This document shows, piece after piece, positions 42,422 through 51,217 of a stretch of 64,000 nucleotides of DNA. Position 1 is the stretch's first letter. Each line of letters opens with the position of its first letter. The DNA lies in the NCBI GenBank assembly GCA_051531935.1, contig JAOPTR010000016.1:248001-312000 (forward strand). The letters are read 5' to 3'. A program made the translations under genes and the position numbers. The notes under the pieces are model-generated. The model was not told where the DNA came from, made no database searches, and was given only the letters and a program-made list of their open reading frames with translations. The DNA comes from OCS116 sp051531935. GTDB lineage: Bacteria; Pseudomonadota; Alphaproteobacteria; Rhizobiales; OSC116.

Positions 42422-44700
42422 AGGTTTTGAATGGCCGTTAATATGGCTTCTGGTGTGGTCGGTGCTTGTAATTGTGGTATTTCACCTTTTTTACAACTCG
42501 CAACGGCATCAAAAACCGCGCAATAAACCGACATTGCCAACATAACAGGTGGTTCACCAATGGCTTTAGAGTGATATATCGTATCTTCAAGATTACCTTT
42601 AGATGGGTTTAAATTCACCCTAAAATCTTCTGGAATGTCAAAAGCTGTTGGTATTTTATAAGTAGATGGTGCATGCGTGGCCAAGCGGCCTTTGTCATCA
42701 TAAACCAATTCTTCGGTGGTAAGCCACCCCATGCCTTGCACAAAGCCACCTTCAATTTGCCCCAAATCAATGGCTGGGTTTATCGAGTTACCAACATCGT
42801 GCAATATATCCACGCGGGTGACTTTCATCTCACCTGTCAATGTATCTATCAGCACTTCACTGCATGACGCGCCATAGGAGAAATAAAGGAATGGTCGGCC
42901 TGTTTTTTTATTGCGATCCCAAGTGATTTTTGGGGTTGCATAAAAGCCGGTAGCACTCAATGAAACGCGGTTCAAAAACCCTTGTTGCGAAAGTTCTGCA
43001 AAGCTCATTTTCTCATCACCACAAATCACTTCATTGTTGCGGAACTCTATTTTATCTTCACTGATATTGTGAATTTCAGCCGCCAGTGTTGTGAGCCGTC
43101 TTTTAATTTTCTGCACGGCATTTTGCGCAGCTTTACCATTGAGGTCACTACCGCTCGATGCCGCTGTTGGGGTAGCATTTGGTACTTTTTCGGTACTTGT
43201 TGCGGTTATTTTCACAGAGGCAAGATCAATACCAAATTCTTCGGCAACCACTTGCGCTACTTTCAAGTTTAACCCTTGCCCCATTTCGGTGCCACCATGG
43301 TTAACCTGCACCGAACCATCATTATAAAGATGCACCAAAGCGCCCGCTTGGTTTAAATGTTTGAGCGTAAAGGCAATGCCAAATTTAACAGGAGTTAAAG
43401 ACAAGCCTTTCTTTAAATATTTGCTTTTCTGGTTAAACGCATCAACCTGTTTGCGCCTGTTGCGATAATCACTAGAAGCCTCAAGCTCGCTCATAATTTC
43501 GGCAATTATATTATCTTCCACTTTCATGCCATATGGCGTGGTGTCCTTACCGTCACGATAGAAATTATTTTGGCGCACATCTAGTGGGTCTTGTCCCGTG
43601 GCAATGGCAATGCCTTCAATCATGCGTTCGGCAAACAATACACCCTGTGGCCCACCAAAGCCCCTAAACGCAGTGTTAGAAACTGTATTGGTTTTCACCC
43701 GATGGCTTGTAATGTCGTAAGCAGGGTAAAAATAAGCATTGTCAGTATGGAACATTGAGCGGTCATTAACGCCCATTGAGATATCTGCCGAAGCACCACA
43801 ACGGGAATCGTAATTCACCTTCATCGCCTCTATCACGCCCTTGTCATCAAACCCAACACTCCATTGGCAATCAAAATCATGGCGTTTGCCTGTCATCATC
43901 ATGTCATCATCGCGGTCGAGGCGCATTTTCGCAGGCTTACCTGTAACATGTGCGGCTAAAGCTGCAATCGCAGCCCATTGCGCGCCTTGCGTTTCTTTGC
44001 CCCCAAAAGCGCCACCCATTCGGCGGGTTTCACACACGATGGCAGCATCTTGTACGCCTAATATTTTGGCAACAGTGTGCTGCACTTCGGCAGGATGTTG
44101 CGTGCCAGAATAGACAATAATTTCGCCTTCATCTTTTGGCACGGCCATTGCAATTTGGCCTTCGAGATAAAAATGTTCTTGGCCGCCTATCAGCATATTT
44201 TCCGAAAGACGGTTAGCCGATTTGGCAATAATTCCATCAACATCACCTTGGCTAAAATTGTAAGGAGGCAATACTTTTGTATCGGCATCCCGCCCTTGTT
44301 TGGCGGTGATGATAGGGTCACTAGCTTCAACAATTATTTTAGCTTTTTTAGCGGCACGCCTTGCCTGATCGCGCGTTTCAGCCACCACGGCAAAAACCAC
44401 TTGTCCATGAAAAGTAATTTCACTTTCAGCAAAAATTGGGTCATCACCCATGGCAGGGCTGCAATCATTAATCGCGGGAATGTCTTTAGCGGTTAGCACA
44501 TGCACAACACCTTGGGCGCTTTGCACATCCGATAAATCTACCGATATAATTTTACCACATGTTTCAGCAGCATAGCCTGGAGCAATGTGTAAAGTGCCGC
44601 GCAGCTCGCGTTTGTCATCAATATATAAAGATGATCCGCTGACATGTTGGCGGGCATTGTCGTGTTTATGAGACTTGCCGACAGTTTTTAATTCACTCAT
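42418..44700 (-). CDS. xdhB: Xanthine dehydrogenase molybdopterin-binding subunit XdhB
   Basis: This 760-aa large subunit oxidises hypoxanthine and xanthine to urate at the Mo site. Visible markers are GQEHFYLEGQIAMA, RRMGGAFGGKETQ (cofactor binding), NTAFRGFGGPQGVLFAE with the substrate-contacting Arg, GGTEMGQGLNLKVAQ, AASSGSDLNG and the catalytic Glu in KAIGEPPVMLA near the C-terminus. It forms the active enzyme with XdhA, one base upstream. Confidence 0.94.
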   Translation of the reverse strand: MSELKTVGKSHKHDNARQHVSGSSLYIDDKRELRGTLHIAPGYAAETCGKIISVDLSDVQSAQGVVHVLTAKDIPAINDCSPAMGDDPIFAESEITFHGQVVFAVVAETRDQARRAAKKAKIIVEASDPIITAKQGRDADTKVLPPYNFSQGDVDGIIAKSANRLSENMLIGGQEHFYLEGQIAMAVPKDEGEIIVYSGTQHPAEVQHTVAKILGVQDAAIVCETRRMGGAFGGKETQGAQWAAIAALAAHVTGKPAKMRLDRDDDMMMTGKRHDFDCQWSVGFDDKGVIEAMKVNYDSRCGASADISMGVNDRSMFHTDNAYFYPAYDITSHRVKTNTVSNTAFRGFGGPQGVLFAERMIEGIAIATGQDPLDVRQNNFYRDGKDTTPYGMKVEDNIIAEIMSELEASSDYRNRRKQVDAFNQKSKYLKKGLSLTPVKFGIAFTLKHLNQAGALVHLYNDGSVQVNHGGTEMGQGLNLKVAQVVAEEFGIDLASVKITATSTEKVPNATPTAASSGSDLNGKAAQNAVQKIKRRLTTLAAEIHNISEDKIEFRNNEVICGDEKMSFAELSQQGFLNRVSLSATGFYATPKITWDRNKKTGRPFLYFSYGASCSEVLIDTLTGEMKVTRVDILHDVGNSINPAIDLGQIEGGFVQGMGWLTTEELVYDDKGRLATHAPSTYKIPTAFDIPEDFRVNLNPSKGNLEDTIYHSKAIGEPPVMLAMSVYCAVFDAVASCKKGEIPQLQAPTTPEAILTAIQNL

Positions 44701-44701
44701 A

Positions 44702-46174
44702 TCAACTCACTCCCATTTCTGCTGATCGCGTCGGAAGAATACGGGTCGGTTCGCCTTGATTAGCAATTTCGATAATCGCTTTCGCCAAAAGGCCTTGTGC
44801 AACTTTAATACGATAATCGGCACTGGCGCGCATATCGCTCATCGGTGCAAAATCTTCGGCTAGTTTCTGGAGTATGGGGTGGTTTGCTTCGATGCTCGAA
44901 ATATCAAAACCTAGAAGTGCTGCTTCGGTAATAGAAGCACGTTTTGGTGTTGCCGCCATGCCGCCAAAAGCAATGCGAGCAGCGGTTATTTTCTGGTCTT
45001 TAATGGTGAAGCAAAAAGCCGCCATAACTGCCGAAATATCCTGATCGAAGCGTTTTGATATTTTATAACATCTGAAATGCTCATCAGCACCAAGTTTTGG
45101 AATGATGATTTCTTTTACAAATTCGCTCTGTTGCCTATCTTGCTTGCCATAGGCAATAAAATAATCTTCCAATTTAACTTGGCGATCTGTATCACCTTTT
45201 TGAAGTGTAATTTCGGCATTCATAGCAATTAAAATGGGTGGCATGTCGCCAATGGGCGAGCCGTTGGCGATATTGCCGCCAATGGTGCCCGATTCTCGAA
45301 CTTGCTTAGAGCCAATGCGGCGCATGGTTTCGGCTATGTCGTCATCTAATCCGCCGACAGCTTCCATTGCGTTGGCATAAGTTACACCCGCGCCAATGGT
45401 GATTTTTTGATCGTCTAAAATAATATGATCTAGGCCCAATACATCGCCTATATAAATGATTTGTGGTAAATCCATTAAACGTTTTGTAACCCAGAGGCCG
45501 ACATCTGTCGCGCCGGCTACAATGGTGGCATTTGGGTATTTTTGAAATAGCTCGGCTAGTGAAGAAATGGATTTTGGAGCGGCAAAAAACCGATCATTAT
45601 CGCCAATAAACAGGTCTTTTTGGGGCATTTTTGCCAATATTTGGGCTGTTTTTTGCATTTTTTGGCTATATTTATCGTCTGTTTTTTGGTTACAAGCCTC
45701 TAAACCTGCTTCAACAATGGGGCGATAACCAGTACATCGACAAAGATTTCCAGCAAGTTGCGTGGTGACATCACTACGCGAAACTTCGGCTTCATTATGA
45801 TATAATGCAAAAAGTGCCATCACAAAACCTGGTGTGCAAAATCCGCATTGCGCGGCATGATGATTGACCATAGATTGTTGCACTGGGTGTAAATCTTCGC
45901 CTTGTTTGGCCAAATCATCAACTGTGATGATTTCTTGCCCATTGGCCATGCCTAGAAAATATATGCAGCTATTAACGGGGCGATAATGCATCTTACCGTT
46001 TAATTGCCGACCCAAGACCACAGTACAGGCGCCGCAATCCCCCTCGCCGCACCCTTCTTTTGTGCCGTAAGAATCCTCGGTCAACCTTAGGTAATCCAAC
46101 AGTGATTCAGTGGGACCAAAATCTTTAACACTCACCCTTTTACCATTGCGGATGAATTCAATTTCTTGCGCCAT
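44702..46174 (-). CDS. xdhA: Xanthine dehydrogenase iron-sulfur/FAD subunit XdhA
   Basis: The 490-aa small subunit fuses the electron-transfer domains. A ferredoxin-like [2Fe-2S] domain holds CGEGDCGAC (Cys42/47/50) and SCIYF. A second helical [2Fe-2S] domain has CGFCTPGF and CRCTGYRP. The FAD domain starts near residue 190, with ATIVAGATDVGLWVTK and SGTIGGNIANGSPIGDMPP. Electrons from XdhB pass through it to NAD+. It lies two bases after hiuH. Confidence 0.94.
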   Translation of the reverse strand: MAQEIEFIRNGKRVSVKDFGPTESLLDYLRLTEDSYGTKEGCGEGDCGACTVVLGRQLNGKMHYRPVNSCIYFLGMANGQEIITVDDLAKQGEDLHPVQQSMVNHHAAQCGFCTPGFVMALFALYHNEAEVSRSDVTTQLAGNLCRCTGYRPIVEAGLEACNQKTDDKYSQKMQKTAQILAKMPQKDLFIGDNDRFFAAPKSISSLAELFQKYPNATIVAGATDVGLWVTKRLMDLPQIIYIGDVLGLDHIILDDQKITIGAGVTYANAMEAVGGLDDDIAETMRRIGSKQVRESGTIGGNIANGSPIGDMPPILIAMNAEITLQKGDTDRQVKLEDYFIAYGKQDRQQSEFVKEIIIPKLGADEHFRCYKISKRFDQDISAVMAAFCFTIKDQKITAARIAFGGMAATPKRASITEAALLGFDISSIEANHPILQKLAEDFAPMSDMRASADYRIKVAQGLLAKAIIEIANQGEPTRILPTRSAEMGVS

Positions 46175-46176
46175 AT

Positions 46177-46527
46177 TTAACTTCCTCTATATGTGGAGTA
46201 AGAGTAAGGAGACACTAATAATGGCACATGATAATGACTCTGGCAATCTGCAACGCCAAACATGAGTGGAATTACATCCAAAAATGCGGGTTCGCTGCCA
46301 ATTCCTAATTTATGGAAATAATCGCCAACAAAAAATCTCAATTCATATTGACCATTTACAAATTCATCGCCAGATAATGCAGGCGCATCCAAGCGGCCAT
46401 CATCATTTGTAAATTCGGTTTTTAATAATTTGCTCTCACCTATGTGGTGCGACCATAATTCGACCTTTAAAGCCGCTGCTGGCTTGCCATTTGCAGTGTC
46501 TAAAACATGTGTTGTTAACGCGCCCAT
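46177..46527 (-). CDS. hiuH: 5-Hydroxyisourate hydrolase
   Basis: This transthyretin-like enzyme (116 aa) hydrolyses 5-hydroxyisourate, the PuuD product, to OHCU. Family signatures are LTTHVLDTANGKPAA at the N-terminus, the GRLDAP loop and the C-terminal YRGS tetrapeptide that separates these hydrolases from transthyretin. The catalytic His/Arg residues are in LTTHVLD, GRLDA and HYHVPLLVSP. The ATG at 46527 fits the family start; the reading begins at a TTG four codons earlier. It leads the hiuH-xdhABC operon, divergent from the LysR-puuE-allA operon. Confidence 0.94.
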   Translation of the reverse strand: MGALTTHVLDTANGKPAAALKVELWSHHIGESKLLKTEFTNDDGRLDAPALSGDEFVNGQYELRFFVGDYFHKLGIGSEPAFLDVIPLMFGVADCQSHYHVPLLVSPYSYSTYRGS

Positions 46528-46637
46528 TTTGGTTTCCAATTTACTGTTTTTGTTAGAATGTCAGATTATAATTGCTCTTAAAAGGAATATAATGTAATAA
46601 AATTGATGACTTAATGGCATCAATAGGTGAATCTATC
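46528..46637. promoter_or_regulatory. Divergent promoter between hiuH-xdhABC and LysR-puuE-allA
   Basis: The 110-bp gap holds outward promoters for two purine operons. An imperfect ATTATAATT/AATATAAT inverted arrangement near 46564-46592 could be the binding site of the LysR regulator encoded on the right, but no sharp palindrome stands out. Confidence 0.3.
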
Positions 46638-47570
46638 ATGAAAACCAAACCTTCACATGTATTTTATTCTCCTGCACTTCGATATTTTGTGGAGGTGGCA
46701 AAAGTTGGCTCCATTAGAGGTGCAGCGCGTGATTTAAATGTGGTTTCATCGGCTGTTAACCGCCAAATACTTAATTTAGAACAACAATTTGGCCTGCAAT
46801 TGTTCGACCGTGTTGGCCGCGGTATAAAACTTTCAGAAGCGGGGCAAGTTTTACTAGTACATGCCAAAAGAGCTTTGCGAGATTTTGATTCGGCTCTTGA
46901 AGCGCTGGATGATTTGAGCGGCCTAAGACGCGGTGTTGTACATGTCGGCATTGTTGAATCCATCGCTGATACACTAATGACCCATGTGGTTTCTAAATTT
47001 CAGCAGAAATACCCTGGAATTCAGGTGAATATTTCAATAAATTCTAGCCAACAAGTGATGCAGGATATAACCGCTGCTAAAGTGCATATGGCGCTGGGCT
47101 TTAATGCGCCTAACCATGAAGAATTAAGCCATGAAAGCAGCCAAACCCTCACCATTGGTGCCGTGGTTGCGCCAAACCATCCGCTCACAAAACAGAGTGT
47201 TTGTACCTTAGAAGATTGCTTGCAACACCCAGTGGCAGTGCCAAGTAGCGACTTATCAATTGGTAATATTATGGCCAATGCCATTGCAGCAAGTGGTATA
47301 AAACCAAGAACATTGATAAAAACCAACTCATTGAGATTTATGAAATCGTTGGCAATGGAAAGTGATTATGTGGCTTTTCAAACCAGACTAGGTATGGAAG
47401 CAGATCGGAAAGCAGGAAATTTGGTATTCATCCCAATTAGTAATTCTGATTTTCCGCAGGATAAACTAGTATTGGTTACCAACAATACCCATGAATTATC
47501 GCTGGCACCAACTGTATTTTTGAAACACTTACATGAAGCGTTAGACCATTTTGCAGAATTGGAAGATTGA
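46638..47570 (+). CDS. LysR-family transcriptional regulator of the allantoinase operon
   Basis: This 310-aa LysR protein has its HTH at about residues 12-50 (FVEVAKVGSIRGAARDLNVVSSAVNRQILNLEQQFG) and an effector domain with GVVHVGIVESIAD and the AVPSSDLSIGN segment. The ATG at 46638 has AGGTGA upstream; an in-frame ATG eight codons earlier lacks one. It is co-transcribed with puuE (1-bp gap) and allA and divergent from hiuH-xdhABC, so it probably controls both arms in response to a purine breakdown intermediate. Confidence 0.88.
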   Translation: MKTKPSHVFYSPALRYFVEVAKVGSIRGAARDLNVVSSAVNRQILNLEQQFGLQLFDRVGRGIKLSEAGQVLLVHAKRALRDFDSALEALDDLSGLRRGVVHVGIVESIADTLMTHVVSKFQQKYPGIQVNISINSSQQVMQDITAAKVHMALGFNAPNHEELSHESSQTLTIGAVVAPNHPLTKQSVCTLEDCLQHPVAVPSSDLSIGNIMANAIAASGIKPRTLIKTNSLRFMKSLAMESDYVAFQTRLGMEADRKAGNLVFIPISNSDFPQDKLVLVTNNTHELSLAPTVFLKHLHEALDHFAELED

Positions 47571-47571
47571 T

Positions 47572-48489
47572 ATGAGTTTTGAAAATTACCCTAGAGATTT
47601 ATGCGGTTATGGCAGTAAACCACCGCATGCCAACTGGCCTAATGGTGCAAAAATTGCCCTACAATTTGTAATGAATTACGAAGAAGGTGGCGAGAATTGC
47701 CTTTTGCATGGTGATGCCGCATCTGAAACATTTTTAAGCGAAATTATTGGAGCGCAGGCCTTTGTAGGACAGCGCCATATGAGCATGGAAAGCCTTTATG
47801 AATATGGCTCACGTGCTGGTGTGTGGCGCGTGATGCGCTTGTTTCGGGAAATGAATATTCCAATTACCCTATTTGCTGTGGCTATGGCCATGCAGCGTAA
47901 CCCAGATGTGATTGAGCAAGCCCTTAAAGACGGCCATGAAATTTGCAGCCATGGCCTAAGATGGATTGATTATAAAGACATCCCTAAATCTCTTGAAAAA
48001 GAGCATATGCTGCAGGCAATTGAAATTCATAAAAGCATCACTGGAGATGCTCCAAAAGGTTGGTATACAGGACGGACATCTGAAAATACGCGTGATTTGC
48101 TTGTTGAACATGGCGGCTTTACCTATGATGCCGATGATTATTCTGACGATTTACCATTTTGGTCTGGCTTGTGTGACAAGCCACATTTGGTGGTGCCATA
48201 TACGTTGGATACCAATGACATGCGCTTTGCAGCACCTCAAGGTTTTAACTCTGGTGAGCAATTTTACACATATTTAAAAGATGCTTTCGATGTTTTATAT
48301 GATGAGGGCGACGAATGTCCTAAAATGCTATCAATTGGTTTACACTGCCGCATTATTGGCCGCCCCGCACGTTTTGCTGCGCTAAAGCGGTTTGTTGAAT
48401 ATGTGAAAAGCAAGGAAGATGTTTGGTTTGCACGCCGCATTGATATTGCTGAGCACTGGATTGCTGAACACCCGCATGGTGGTGCATAA
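47572..48489 (+). CDS. puuE: Allantoinase PuuE (polysaccharide-deacetylase-like, cofactor-independent)
   Basis: This 305-aa enzyme opens allantoin to allantoate. It belongs to the NodB-like fold rather than the metal amidohydrolases. Features include FVMNYEEGGENCLLHGD, FVGQRHMSMESLYEYGSRAGVWRVMRLF, GHEICSHGLRWIDY and GWYTGRTSENTRDLL, all typical of PuuE. GGAAGA precedes the ATG, which lies one base after the LysR stop. The stop overlaps the allA start (TAATG). Confidence 0.94.
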   Translation: MSFENYPRDLCGYGSKPPHANWPNGAKIALQFVMNYEEGGENCLLHGDAASETFLSEIIGAQAFVGQRHMSMESLYEYGSRAGVWRVMRLFREMNIPITLFAVAMAMQRNPDVIEQALKDGHEICSHGLRWIDYKDIPKSLEKEHMLQAIEIHKSITGDAPKGWYTGRTSENTRDLLVEHGGFTYDADDYSDDLPFWSGLCDKPHLVVPYTLDTNDMRFAAPQGFNSGEQFYTYLKDAFDVLYDEGDECPKMLSIGLHCRIIGRPARFAALKRFVEYVKSKEDVWFARRIDIAEHWIAEHPHGGA

Positions 48490-48992
48490 TGATTAAATTA
48501 TTACCCGAAAAACTAACCCAACAATCTTTTGCCGAGTTTGGCAATGTGATTGAAATGGATGCTGAAAAATCGTTTTTGATTAATGATGATTATACCCGTC
48601 GTTATCACAATCTAGCCTCGGTTGATGTGGCTGATGGCAATGGGCATGCTATTTTTTCGATTTTCAAATCCAAGCGCAGGCCGTTTCCACTTGAGATTAA
48701 AATGATGGAAAACCACCCACTTGGCAGCCAAGCTTTTATGCCAATGCAACCACATGATTGGTTGATTGTAGTGGCAACTGGCAAGGTGCCAACCGCAGAA
48801 ACCTGCCGTGCTTTTATTGCCACTGGCAACCAAGGTGTGCAATATGCAAAAGGTGTGTGGCACCACCCTTTATTAACCCTCGTAGCTGAACAAGATTTTT
48901 GGATTGTTGACCGCGCGGGTGATGGCAACAATTTGGTTGAACATTTTTTTGACGAAACCATAGCTGTTGTAGATATTGAATCGAAGAACTAA
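48489..48992 (+). CDS. allA: Ureidoglycolate lyase (AllA)
   Basis: This 167-aa cupin-like enzyme splits (S)-ureidoglycolate to glyoxylate and urea. Family signatures are FAEFGNVIE near the N-terminus, FKSKRRPFPLEIKMMENHPLGSQAF, PHDWLIVVA and YAKGVWHHPLLTL. The urea it releases is the substrate of the urease encoded at 55-61 kb. It is coupled to puuE by a 1-bp overlap and overlaps the convergent lrp-type gene by 4 bp at the stop codons. Confidence 0.93.
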   Translation: MIKLLPEKLTQQSFAEFGNVIEMDAEKSFLINDDYTRRYHNLASVDVADGNGHAIFSIFKSKRRPFPLEIKMMENHPLGSQAFMPMQPHDWLIVVATGKVPTAETCRAFIATGNQGVQYAKGVWHHPLLTLVAEQDFWIVDRAGDGNNLVEHFFDETIAVVDIESKN

Positions 48993-49456
48993 ATATCTAA
49001 CGGGAAGCCATTATAGGCTTTAATCTCCTTGAGCGCGAAATTTGTTGTCATGGACTTAATGCCAGGTAACCGACGTAATGTGTTCATTGAAAAATCTGTA
49101 TATGCGTCTAAATCGCGGCATACCACTTGCAACATAAAATCGGCTCCACCTGCCACAGAATGACATGATATAATTTCTGAAATCGCGCCAATTTGATGCT
49201 CGAATGCGAGCGACATTTCTTCATTATGGGTATCAATTTCGATGCTGACATAGACCAAAACACCCAAGCCCAATTTGCGCCTGTCTAATTTGGCTGTATA
49301 GCCCGAAATAATGCCTTCTTGTTCCATTTTTTTGACATGTCGCCAACAAGGTGATTGAGACATATTTACTTTTTCGGCAAGATCAGAATTGGTGATTCGG
49401 GCGTCATTTTGTAGCTCTTTTAAAATTTTTACATTTTCCGTAGATAATTGACCCAT
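48989..49456 (-). CDS. Lrp/AsnC-family transcriptional regulator
   Basis: This 155-aa regulator has an N-terminal HTH (LKELQNDARITNSDLAEKVNMSQSPCWRHVKKMEQEGIISGYTA, about 10-52) and a C-terminal RAM/AsnC ligand domain (LGVLVYVSIEI, CHSVAGGADFMLQVVCRDLDAY). The ATG at 49456 gives a normal Lrp length; an in-frame ATG 19 codons upstream has no ribosome site. It is divergent from the ADC-family and aminotransferase genes, making it their probable regulator, perhaps responding to an amino acid. Confidence 0.88.
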   Translation of the reverse strand: MGQLSTENVKILKELQNDARITNSDLAEKVNMSQSPCWRHVKKMEQEGIISGYTAKLDRRKLGLGVLVYVSIEIDTHNEEMSLAFEHQIGAISEIISCHSVAGGADFMLQVVCRDLDAYTDFSMNTLRRLPGIKSMTTNFALKEIKAYNGFPLDI

Positions 49457-49588
49457 AGAAATATTTACCCCTATTTCTTTATAAAAACTAGTTTCTGTTT
49501 CTTTTATTAGCATTTAATCGCAAAAATAGAAAATACTTTCCATGATTTTGGCACTAACATTAATGTAATTTCAAGAATTGGATTTTAT

Positions 49589-50365
49589 ATGCTTAAAGGT
49601 TTTTCGCCGCCCTATACACCCACTGGCAAATCATCATTAATGCCCGCGCCACCTTGGCATTATGCGGGTCAGATTATGAGTTTTGATTGCGATATTGACG
49701 CGCAGATTGCTGCGCAATATCTACCCGATGACTTTGGCACCGCTACAGGCAAAAGCTATGGGCATTTTTGTGACTGGCAAGCCACAAGTGATGGGAGTGA
49801 ATTGCTCGACCCGATATATGCACAATATAAAGAGTTTTTCTACTTAATTGAAGCCGAAAAAAATGGAGAGAAACGTTTATTTTGCCCGTTTATTTATGTC
49901 GATCAGGACATTGCTTTGGCGCGTGGGCATTTACAGGGGTTTCCTAAAAAACATGGGTCGATTTGGATGACCAGATCGTATGATTTTGACCACCCTGCTG
50001 CGGCACAAATTAAAAGTGGTTGTAAAATGGGCGCATCAATGGCGGCTAAAGACCGCAGACTGGCCGATGCTGAGATTGAGCTAACTGGAGAAACTGGTGA
50101 AGATATTGGTTTTATAGCCACACCAACCTTTGGATTGATTGGCAGCCCTTCACTTATTGATGAGCCTAGCCGCGGCACACAAACATTAGTTAGGCAGAAT
50201 GCCTCGGAAATATTAAAGGGCAAAATGCACGCTGCAAAAGGCCATTTGCGCCTGCACACAAGCCCGTATGACGAATTACATAAATTACAACCAACAAGAA
50301 CCAACAAAGCCTCGATTGGCGAATTTGCATTGACAGTAATCGGTGTTACTGTGGCTGAAAATTAG
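49589..50365 (+). CDS. Acetoacetate decarboxylase-family protein, substrate unknown
   Basis: The 258-aa protein belongs to the ADC superfamily. GFPKKHG (Lys120-Lys121) matches the YPKK site where the first Lys forms a Schiff base in clostridial ADC. Glu82 may match its active-site Glu. By eye the Arg29 of true ADC is not retained near residue 24, so plain acetoacetate decarboxylation is doubtful; ADC-like aldolase-dehydratases are known in this superfamily. GGATTTT lies before the ATG. It precedes an aminotransferase gene by 9 bp, suggesting work on a keto acid. Confidence 0.8.
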   Translation: MLKGFSPPYTPTGKSSLMPAPPWHYAGQIMSFDCDIDAQIAAQYLPDDFGTATGKSYGHFCDWQATSDGSELLDPIYAQYKEFFYLIEAEKNGEKRLFCPFIYVDQDIALARGHLQGFPKKHGSIWMTRSYDFDHPAAAQIKSGCKMGASMAAKDRRLADAEIELTGETGEDIGFIATPTFGLIGSPSLIDEPSRGTQTLVRQNASEILKGKMHAAKGHLRLHTSPYDELHKLQPTRTNKASIGEFALTVIGVTVAEN

Positions 50366-50374
50366 GAGATAAAG

Positions 50375-51217
50375 ATGACGGATATTTGGACATTTATTGA
50401 TGGTGACTGGCACGAAAAAGCCATGCCACTTATGGCAGCCGATACCAATGCAGTTTGGCTTGGCAATACAGTTTTTGACGGTGCGCGATATTTTGACCGC
50501 GTATCGCCTGATTTAGACCGCCATTGTAGACGGGTGATTAGATCGGCTGAAATTATGGGCATGTTACCTAATATGCAGGGTGATGAAGTTGAGGGGTTGG
50601 TGCGCGAACAAATTGCAAAAATTAACACCGATGACGCTCTATATATCCGCCCGATGTTTTGGATTGAAGAAGGGCTCGGCCCGATTGTACCAGAATCGAC
50701 GCGTTTTTGCATTGTTTTGCAACGTATGGCCATGCCTGAAGCGGGCACTGGATTTACCGCTTGCCTGTCTAGCTATCGCAAACCATCGCCCGAAACGGCA
50801 CCAACAGCTGCCAAAGCCAGTTGCCTTTACCCGCAAGCGACCATTGCATGGGGTGATGCAAAAAAACGTGGTTACGACAATGCTGTGATGCTTGATGTAA
50901 CTGGTGCTGTGGCCGAATTTACAATGCAAAACCTATTTTTGGTGAAAGACAATGTGATTTCGACCCCGCAAACCAATGGTATGTTGTTGAACGGCATAAC
51001 GCGCCAACGGTCTATTAAACTACTGGAAGAACTTGGCCATAAAGTGATTGAACGTCGTATTATGCCCGATGAATTACTCACTGCTGATGAGATAATTTCC
51101 ACTGGTAACCATGCGCGTATTTTCCCTTGCGTTAAATATGAAAATAACGAAATGGGCATGGGGCCAATACACGCGAAATTACGCGAAGCGTATTGGAATT
51201 ACACCAAGACTTGTTAA
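50375..51217 (+). CDS. Class IV (branched-chain-like) PLP aminotransferase
   Basis: This 280-aa fold-type IV PLP enzyme has NTVFDGARYF (substrate Arg region), YIRPMFWIEEG, the PLP Lys in AAKASCLYPQA, the cofactor Glu in AVAEFTMQNLFLV and NGITRQRSI. BCAT, D-amino-acid transaminase and amine transaminase share these blocks, so the substrate is uncertain. AGGAGAT precedes the ATG, 9 bp after the ADC-family gene, so the two should act in one pathway. Its last four bases overlap the stop of the convergent TRAP gene. Confidence 0.85.
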   Translation: MTDIWTFIDGDWHEKAMPLMAADTNAVWLGNTVFDGARYFDRVSPDLDRHCRRVIRSAEIMGMLPNMQGDEVEGLVREQIAKINTDDALYIRPMFWIEEGLGPIVPESTRFCIVLQRMAMPEAGTGFTACLSSYRKPSPETAPTAAKASCLYPQATIAWGDAKKRGYDNAVMLDVTGAVAEFTMQNLFLVKDNVISTPQTNGMLLNGITRQRSIKLLEELGHKVIERRIMPDELLTADEIISTGNHARIFPCVKYENNEMGMGPIHAKLREAYWNYTKTC

